Assembly: GCA_030636065.1 (NCBI GenBank)
Contig: DAOVXR010000025.1
Location: 1-11,575 of the forward strand
Reading direction: 5' to 3'
Source of the DNA: Sedimentisphaerales bacterium
GTDB taxonomy: Bacteria > Planctomycetota > Phycisphaerae > Sedimentisphaerales > SM23-30
DNA: 11,575 nucleotides
Made by a program: the position numbers and the translations under genes. Every line of letters starts with the position of its first letter. Within the stretch, counting starts at the first letter, position 1. The notes under the pieces are model-generated. The model worked only from the letters and a program-made list of their open reading frames with translations. It was not told the origin of the DNA and ran no database searches. This document shows, in pieces, positions 6,495 to 11,575 of this stretch.

Positions 6495-6587
6495 TGCGTT
6501 TATAATTATGCTGTTAGTAAGGCAGCATGGGCTGAAGCCCATCCTACGGAACTACGGAACTGATGCGTTTATAACCGTATCGTTAGT
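6492..6587. repeat. Imperfect 27-base direct repeats flanking palindrome 3
   Basis: TGATGCGTTTATAA occurs at 6492-6505 and 6561-6574. The similarity extends with mismatches to 6518 and 6587 (about 21 of 27 bases match), a period of 69 bases. The first copy begins with the TGA stop codon of glnA. Between the copies lie the palindrome 6517-6547 and a tandem CTACGGAA duplication (6544-6551, 6552-6559). Confidence 0.6.
6517..6547 (-). repeat. REP-like palindrome 3 (GTAG foot), downstream of glnA
   Basis: ATGGGC (6527-6532) and GCCCAT (6537-6542) form a perfect 6-bp stem with a TGAA loop. GTAAGG (6517-6522) pairs with CCTAC (6543-6547) with one A bulged. The - strand starts GTAGG and then the palindrome, as in the other two copies. 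Confidence 0.55.
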
Positions 6588-6611
6588 TTATAAATAAGTC
6601 CTGAATATAAT

Positions 6612-6646
6612 GGCCCTTGCCAAGCTTAAAGAAAGCGGTAAGGGCC
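6612..6646 (+). other. Long hairpin between glnA and gltB
   Basis: GGCCCTTGCC (6612-6621) pairs with GGTAAGGGCC (6637-6646) over ten bases with one G-U wobble. Inside, GCTT (6624-6627) pairs with AAGC (6633-6636) past two bulged A, leaving a 5-base loop. No T-run follows directly; the next hairpin starts 6 bases later. It may be part of a double terminator for glnA, a processing site, or a leader structure for gltB. Confidence 0.6.
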
Positions 6647-6652
6647 GATTTA

Positions 6653-6671
6653 TACCCCTTGGGGTAGTTTT
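6653..6671 (+). terminator. Candidate rho-independent terminator after glnA
   Basis: TACCCC (6653-6658) and GGGGTA (6661-6666) form a compact hairpin followed by GTTTT (6667-6671). The loop is tight, so in practice the stem is about 5 bp, and the T-tract is short. Its place between glnA and gltB fits an end of the glnA transcript. It could also act as an attenuator for gltBD if transcription starts upstream. Confidence 0.45.
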
Positions 6672-6754
6672 CTGCGCTATTGATTCAGCTAAGTTATTAC
6701 CCGGCAATGACGTATGAAACAACATAACGCAATTAAGCACAATTGGTGTTAGCT

Positions 6755-9700
6755 ATGCAAATTACCTATCCAAAAGACGGCGGCCTGTACGAGGCGCGAC
6801 GCGAACACGATGCCTGCGGTATCGGTGCGGTTGTAAATATTTCCGGCAAACGCGACCATTCGATTATCGAGTATGGCAAAGAAGTATTGATGAATCTGCA
6901 CCACCGCGGAGCGACGGGCGCCGATGAGATCACAGGCGACGGGGCGGGGATTCTTTTCCAGATTCCACACGAGTTTTTTGAGGCCGAATGCGAAAAACTG
7001 GGTTTTTCGCTACCTTCAGCCCCGACATATGCGGTGGGTATGATCTTTGGCCCAAAAGATTGCCGAATCAGAGAACAAAGCGATAAAATTCTTGAAAACG
7101 CAATCGGCCATCATGGTATGAAACTGTTGGGGTGGCGAGATGTGCCTGTTTCCAGTGATTGCCTCGGCCAAATAGCCCTGGAGGCTGAACCCGCCATCAA
7201 ACAAATTTTTGTTGACGGGGCTGGTTTCGAGCCGGAGCAGTTGGAACGACAACTATACCTGGCTCGCAAACAAGCGGAAAGACTGGTACGAGAAAAGCTC
7301 GGCGACGAAGCTCATGACTTTTATGTAACCTCGCTGTCATCCAGGACAATTTGCTACAAGGGGATGTTCATGGCATGGCAGCTATTCGCATATTATCCCG
7401 ACCTTGTCGATAAACGCCTGAAATCGGCACTTGCAATTGTCCACCAGCGCTACAGTACCAATACGTTTCCAAACTGGCAATTGGCTCAGCCGTTCCACTG
7501 TATAGCTCATAACGGCGAGATAAATACACTCAGCGGCAATCGCAACTGGATGAGTGCTCGCCAGACAAAGATGACCAGCGAAGCGTTTGCGGATAATATC
7601 AGTGATTTATTTCCGATTCTGGATTCCGAGGCAAGCGATTCAGCGTGTTTTGACAGTACTCTTGAGCTTCTGGTTCGTTCAGGTCGGAGTATGCCTCATT
7701 CAATGATGATGATGATTCCGGAGGCTTTCGGGCCGAAATATCATATCAGCACAGATAAGCGGGCTTTCTATGAATACCACGCCTCAATAATGGAACCTTG
7801 GGATGGACCTGCCGCGATGGTTTTTACCGATGGCAGGCTCATCGGAGGGACACTGGATCGCAACGGCCTGAGACCGTCTCGCTATCTGATTACTACAGAT
7901 GGGCTGGCGATTATCGCCAGTGAAGCCGGTGTTGTAGAGTTTCCTGTCGAAAAAATTCGCAAAAAAGGACGTCTGCGTCCGGGTTATATGTTTCTGATCG
8001 ATACGGTCGAAGGCCGAATAATTTCCGACAACGAAATAAAGAGCAAAATCGCAAGACAGAAACCTTATCGCAGGTGGCTCGACGAAAACAGAATCGAACT
8101 TCGCGGCTTATTCGATACACCAAAACTTGCCAAAAGCGATCCGCAGACCATAGCCCGAAGAATGCGGATGTTCGGCTATACACGCGAAGAGATCAAGATG
8201 ATTCTGACGCCGATGGCTGTCAACGGACAGGAACCAGTAGGGTCAATGGGCAACGATGCTCCCCTTGCGGTGCTCTCGGATCAACCGAAGTTGTTATTCA
8301 ATTACTTCAAACAACTTTTTGCCCAGGTAACCAATCCGGCGATAGACCCACTTCGCGAGGGGCTGGTTATGAGCCTGATGACGTTCACAGGTAAAAAGCC
8401 GAATATTCTTGCCGAGACGCCACAGCATTGCAGGCAACTCAAATTGCCTCATCCGGTTCTTACCAGTGAAGATATTGAACGCTTACGTTCTGTCAGCCGT
8501 GGCGATTTCAAGGTTACTACGGTTTCGGCGATTTTCGAGGTGAATGGTTCCGATCCGAAAAGCAGCCTTAAGCGTGGCCTGGACGAACTGATCGACTCAG
8601 CGACGAAAGCAATAGAAAACGGCGCGTCTTTGATAATAATAAGCGACCGTAACATATCCGAAACAAAAGCACCAATACCATCATTATTGGCAACAGCGGC
8701 GGTTCATCACAGTTTGCTGAAAAGCGGCCTGCGTCATGAGGCCGGGCTGATTGTCGAAAGCGGCGAGCCGAGAGAGGTTATGCACTTCTGTCTTTTATGC
8801 GGTTTCGGAGCTAATGCGATCAATCCGTATATGGCATTCGAGTCGCTCGATGAATTACATCGTAACGGCGAACTCGATGTAGAAATGGAGCCAACCAGGA
8901 TAGCCGACAATTATATTGCCGCAATCAAAAAGGGTATTCTGAAAACGATGAGCAAGATGGGTATCTCAACGCTTCGCAGCTATACAGGTGCTCAATTGTT
9001 CGAGGCAATCGGGCTGAATCGTGAGTTTGTAGATGAGTATTTTACAGGCACAAGTTCGCGGATCGGTGGCATCGGGCTTGAGGAAGTCGCAAAAGAAACT
9101 CTTATCAAACATAACGCGGCTTTCCATCACCCCACCGGGACGCTGGATTTGGAGTTTGGCGGTGAGTATCATTTCAGGCACAAAGCCGAACGGCATCTCT
9201 GGAATCCCGTTACGGTGTCCCGGCTTCAACACGCGGTACAATACGATGACAAAAAAGCCTACGCGGATTACGCCGGGGCGGCAAATCAGCAGGCTCAGGG
9301 GCTATATACTTTACGGGGGCTTTTTGAATTCGTTCCGGGAAAAGCGATACCTGTTGAACAGGTTGAACCCGCCGGCGAAATCGTTAAAAGATTTTGCACA
9401 GGCGCGATGAGCCACGGCTCCATCAGCAAAGAAGCGCATGAATGTGTAGCTGTCGCGATGAACCGTTTGGGCGCAATGAGCAATACCGGCGAAGGAGGCG
9501 AAGAGTCTTGTCGCTATACTCCCGAACCTAACGGCGATTCGAAGAACTGCGCAATCAAACAGATTGCCAGCGGCAGGTTCGGAGTTACTATAAATTACCT
9601 TGCCCATGCCAAAGAACTGCAAATCAAAGTAGCCCAGGGCGCAAAGCCCGGCGAAGGCGGCCAGTTGCCGGGACATAAAGTAACCGAAGAAATCGCGAAA

Positions 9701-11311
9701 ATGAGATACTCAACACCAGGCGTAACTCTTATTTCGCCACCGCCACACCATGATATATATTCGATTGAAGACCTTGCGCAATTAATATATGACCTTAAAT
9801 GCAGTAATCCGGGCGTTAAGGTGTCGGTCAAACTGGTTGCTGAGGTTGGCGTCGGTACGATTGCCGCAGGCGTCGCCAAAGGAAACGCCGACGAAGTTCT
9901 CATCAGCGGCCATGACGGAGGCACGGGGGCAAGTCCGCTTTCTTCAATTAAACATACCGGGTGCCCCTGGGAACTCGGCCTGGCTGAAACACAACAGGTG
10001 CTGGTTATGAACGGTCTGCGAGGCCGAATCAGGCTTCAGGTCGATGGCCAAATAAAAACAGGAAGAGATGTTGTCATCGGGGCATTATTAGGGGCCGAAC
10101 AATTCGGTTTCGGAACGGCTGCGCTTGTAACACTCGGCTGTACGCTGTTGAGAAAGTGCCACAAAGGGGAATGTCCATTTGGAATCGGAACGCAGGACCC
10201 GGAACTTAGAAAACGATTTGCCGGAAAACCCGAGTATCTCGAGAGATTTATGTATTTTGTGGCCGAGGAAGTACGGCAGATTATGGCGGAACTCGGCTTT
10301 AAGAAATTCGAGGACATAATAGGCCGGGTAGATCGGCTGAAAACTCAGAAAGCAATCAACCACTGGAAGGCAAACGGGTTGGATTTCTCGGCGATTTTCC
10401 ATCAGCCGGACGTCGATCATGGTCAAGCCATACGCCTGAGCAGTCAGCAACCCAACAAGCTCGATGACCATATTGACTGGCAGATTATCGAGAAGGCAAA
10501 ATCCGCCATCGAAGAAAAAACAAAAACCGCAATCGAATTACCGATTCGCAATATAAACAGAACGGCCGGGGCCATTCTGAGTAATCGCATAGTCAATCGG
10601 CACGGCCCACAAGGACTGCCGAACAATACTCTTGAAATTGTTTTTAATGGTTCGGCCGGGCAAAGCTTCGGAGCATTTCTGGCCCCGGGTGTAACATTGA
10701 GACTGATTGGTCAGAGTAATGACTATTTAGGAAAAAGCCTTTCCGGAGGCCGAATTATTGTTCAGACACCGGACAAATCGCTGTTCACCGCCCATGAAAA
10801 TATTATTGTCGGCAACACGCTGCTCTACGGCGCTACGCAGGGCGAAGTGTTTATCAACGGTATGGCAGGCGAGAGATTCTGTGTGCGTAACAGCGGAGTA
10901 ACCGCGGTGGTCGAGGGTCTCGGCGACCACGGATGCGAATATATGACCGGAGGAACAGTTGTCGTCCTCGGTCGAACAGGCTGTAATTTCGCCGCGGGTA
11001 TGAGTGGCGGAGTTGCTTATGTGCTCGATGAGGCACAACTGTTCGATACGATGTGTAACCTCGATATGGTTGAGTTGGAAAGCGTATGGAAAGAGGAGGA
11101 CAAGGACCTTTTATACGATTTGATTCAGCAGCATCTGAAATGGACCAAAAGCCAACGTGCTCAGGATATTCTAAACGCGTGGTTAGACATGGTCGGCAAA
11201 TTCGTAAAGGTCGTCCCGATAGATTATCGCAAAGCCCTTGAAAAAATGCGAGCCGCCGAACAACGAGATACGGAAACAACACCTGCGACAGAGGAGGTGT
11301 TCCATGGGTGA
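6755..11311 (+). CDS. gltB: Glutamate synthase large (alpha) subunit
   Basis: 1518 residues from ATG 6755, normal for the family. It converts glutamine and 2-oxoglutarate into two glutamates. ATG 6755 is preferred to TTG 6743 because GGTG (6745-6748) can serve as a ribosome site and the propeptide length is then usual. Domains: a propeptide of 20 residues, then the class II glutamine amidotransferase with catalytic Cys21 (CGIGAVVN) to about 430; central domain about 470-770; FMN-binding synthase domain about 840-1220 with [32 protein letters not shown] and the 3Fe-4S cysteines Cys1129, Cys1135, Cys1140 (C-x5-C-x4-C); and the GXGXG beta-helix domain about 1270-1460 ([22 protein letters not shown]). 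The downstream gltD makes this the NAD(P)H-dependent, two-subunit type rather than the ferredoxin type. The 3' end overlaps gltD by 8 bases, implying translational coupling. No frameshift is seen. Confidence 0.97.
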   Translation: MQITYPKDGGLYEARREHDACGIGAVVNISGKRDHSIIEYGKEVLMNLHHRGATGADEITGDGAGILFQIPHEFFEAECEKLGFSLPSAPTYAVGMIFGPKDCRIREQSDKILENAIGHHGMKLLGWRDVPVSSDCLGQIALEAEPAIKQIFVDGAGFEPEQLERQLYLARKQAERLVREKLGDEAHDFYVTSLSSRTICYKGMFMAWQLFAYYPDLVDKRLKSALAIVHQRYSTNTFPNWQLAQPFHCIAHNGEINTLSGNRNWMSARQTKMTSEAFADNISDLFPILDSEASDSACFDSTLELLVRSGRSMPHSMMMMIPEAFGPKYHISTDKRAFYEYHASIMEPWDGPAAMVFTDGRLIGGTLDRNGLRPSRYLITTDGLAIIASEAGVVEFPVEKIRKKGRLRPGYMFLIDTVEGRIISDNEIKSKIARQKPYRRWLDENRIELRGLFDTPKLAKSDPQTIARRMRMFGYTREEIKMILTPMAVNGQEPVGSMGNDAPLAVLSDQPKLLFNYFKQLFAQVTNPAIDPLREGLVMSLMTFTGKKPNILAETPQHCRQLKLPHPVLTSEDIERLRSVSRGDFKVTTVSAIFEVNGSDPKSSLKRGLDELIDSATKAIENGASLIIISDRNISETKAPIPSLLATAAVHHSLLKSGLRHEAGLIVESGEPREVMHFCLLCGFGANAINPYMAFESLDELHRNGELDVEMEPTRIADNYIAAIKKGILKTMSKMGISTLRSYTGAQLFEAIGLNREFVDEYFTGTSSRIGGIGLEEVAKETLIKHNAAFHHPTGTLDLEFGGEYHFRHKAERHLWNPVTVSRLQHAVQYDDKKAYADYAGAANQQAQGLYTLRGLFEFVPGKAIPVEQVEPAGEIVKRFCTGAMSHGSISKEAHECVAVAMNRLGAMSNTGEGGEESCRYTPEPNGDSKNCAIKQIASGRFGVTINYLAHAKELQIKVAQGAKPGEGGQLPGHKVTEEIAKMRYSTPGVTLISPPPHHDIYSIEDLAQLIYDLKCSNPGVKVSVKLVAEVGVGTIAAGVAKGNADEVLISGHDGGTGASPLSSIKHTGCPWELGLAETQQVLVMNGLRGRIRLQVDGQIKTGRDVVIGALLGAEQFGFGTAALVTLGCTLLRKCHKGECPFGIGTQDPELRKRFAGKPEYLERFMYFVAEEVRQIMAELGFKKFEDIIGRVDRLKTQKAINHWKANGLDFSAIFHQPDVDHGQAIRLSSQQPNKLDDHIDWQIIEKAKSAIEEKTKTAIELPIRNINRTAGAILSNRIVNRHGPQGLPNNTLEIVFNGSAGQSFGAFLAPGVTLRLIGQSNDYLGKSLSGGRIIVQTPDKSLFTAHENIIVGNTLLYGATQGEVFINGMAGERFCVRNSGVTAVVEGLGDHGCEYMTGGTVVVLGRTGCNFAAGMSGGVAYVLDEAQLFDTMCNLDMVELESVWKEEDKDLLYDLIQQHLKWTKSQRAQDILNAWLDMVGKFVKVVPIDYRKALEKMRAAEQRDTETTPATEEVFHG
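11291..11299 (+). promoter_or_regulatory. Strong ribosome binding site for gltD inside gltB
   Basis: GAGGAGGTG, nearly the full complement of the 16S rRNA tail, 4 bases before the gltD ATG and inside the last codons of gltB. Confidence 0.85.
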
Positions 11312-11575
11312 GCCAAAAGGTTTTGTGAAATATAAACGCCGGGAAGTTTCGCATCGATCAATCGAGGAAAGAATACATGACTTTGCCGAACTTGACCTGC
11401 CGCTCACGCCCGATCAAATTCATCAGCAGGCCGCAAGATGTATGGACTGTGGGATACCGTTTTGCCATGGTGTTGGCTGCCCGCTTGAAAACTCCATACC
11501 CGACATAAACGAACTGGTATATAAAGGCCGTTGGCAGCAGGCCTGCGAGATGCTTCATCTGACGAATAATTTTCC
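11304..11575 (+). CDS. gltD: Glutamate synthase small (beta) subunit, 5' part only
   Basis: Starts at ATG 11304, overlapping the gltB stop (TGA 11309-11311), and runs off the window after 90 complete codons. The N-terminus ([27 protein letters not shown]) and the Cys-rich [21 protein letters not shown] followed by [15 protein letters not shown] and TNNF are characteristic of GltD, whose N-terminal domain holds 4Fe-4S clusters and whose missing C-terminal part binds FAD and NAD(P)H to feed electrons to GltB. The cysteines here are spaced C-x2-C-x4-C-x4-C, one residue longer in the last gap than E. coli GltD (C-x2-C-x4-C-x3-C). It forms a translationally coupled pair with gltB. Confidence 0.95.
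   Translation, partial: MGEPKGFVKYKRREVSHRSIEERIHDFAELDLPLTPDQIHQQAARCMDCGIPFCHGVGCPLENSIPDINELVYKGRWQQACEMLHLTNNF

Noticed and set aside
6743..6754. TTG at 6743 as the gltB start
   Set aside because: No ribosome site ahead of it; ATG 6755 has GGTG at usable spacing and gives a normal 20-residue propeptide.
6495..6754. Glutamine riboswitch (glnA RNA or downstream-peptide motif) ahead of gltB
   Set aside because: The hairpins seen do not show the conserved junction pattern of those motifs as I know it; no support beyond the gene context.
6744..6758. Sigma-54-like GG-N10-GC at the gltB start
   Set aside because: Spacing fits, but the CACG part is missing and the element overlaps the start codon, so a transcript would begin inside the gene.
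7703..7714. Four tandem ATG codons in gltB (possible microsatellite)
   Set aside because: They encode the Met-rich segment before IPEAF that is usual in GltB proteins, so this is ordinary coding sequence.

Overview
The window is a nitrogen-assimilation locus from a Gram-negative bacterium. All confidently called genes are on the + strand. The outer-membrane-type barrel, the Amt-type ammonium channel with a signal peptide, the GlnB sequence and the mid-range base composition together suggest Planctomycetota, possibly the Phycisphaerae side. That placement is a guess from overall sequence flavour; the window has no rRNA or other marker to settle it.

Layout: (1) 3-626, the 3' part of an outer-membrane beta-barrel (putative porin) gene; (2) 716-2083 amtB and (3) 2115-2456 a glnB/glnK-type PII gene, which with the barrel gene look like one transcription unit; (4) 2457-2838, a spacer with a doubtful 90-codon ORF; (5) 2839-4644 aspS; (6) 4645-5081, a 437-base spacer holding a short minus-strand ORF, a palindromic element, a cluster of dyads and a near-perfect sigma-54 promoter; (7) 5082-6494 glnA (type I glutamine synthetase); (8) 6495-6754, a spacer with a second palindromic element between imperfect direct repeats and two tandem hairpins; (9) 6755-11311 gltB, overlapping by 8 bases (10) gltD, cut by the window end at 11575.

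Together: the barrel may pass small solutes across the outer membrane, AmtB takes up ammonium, PII senses energy and 2-oxoglutarate and gates AmtB, GlnA fixes ammonium into glutamine, and GltBD turns glutamine plus 2-oxoglutarate into two glutamates. AspRS carries the residues expected of the non-discriminating type, which would make Asp-tRNA(Asn) that needs glutamine-dependent amidation, a plausible metabolic link to its neighbours.

The genes themselves are standard. The most notable signals are non-coding or at residue level: three related GTAG-footed palindromes (REP-like) in three different spacers, all in the same orientation; the sigma-54 promoter of glnA with a dyad cluster at enhancer distance; a PII T-loop without the usual modifiable Tyr-51 or Ser-49 beside a glutamine synthetase that keeps its adenylylation tyrosine; and a direct repeat that begins exactly at the glnA stop codon. 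I found no evidence for a wholly new multi-gene system, CRISPR array, transposase gene, tRNA or rRNA.
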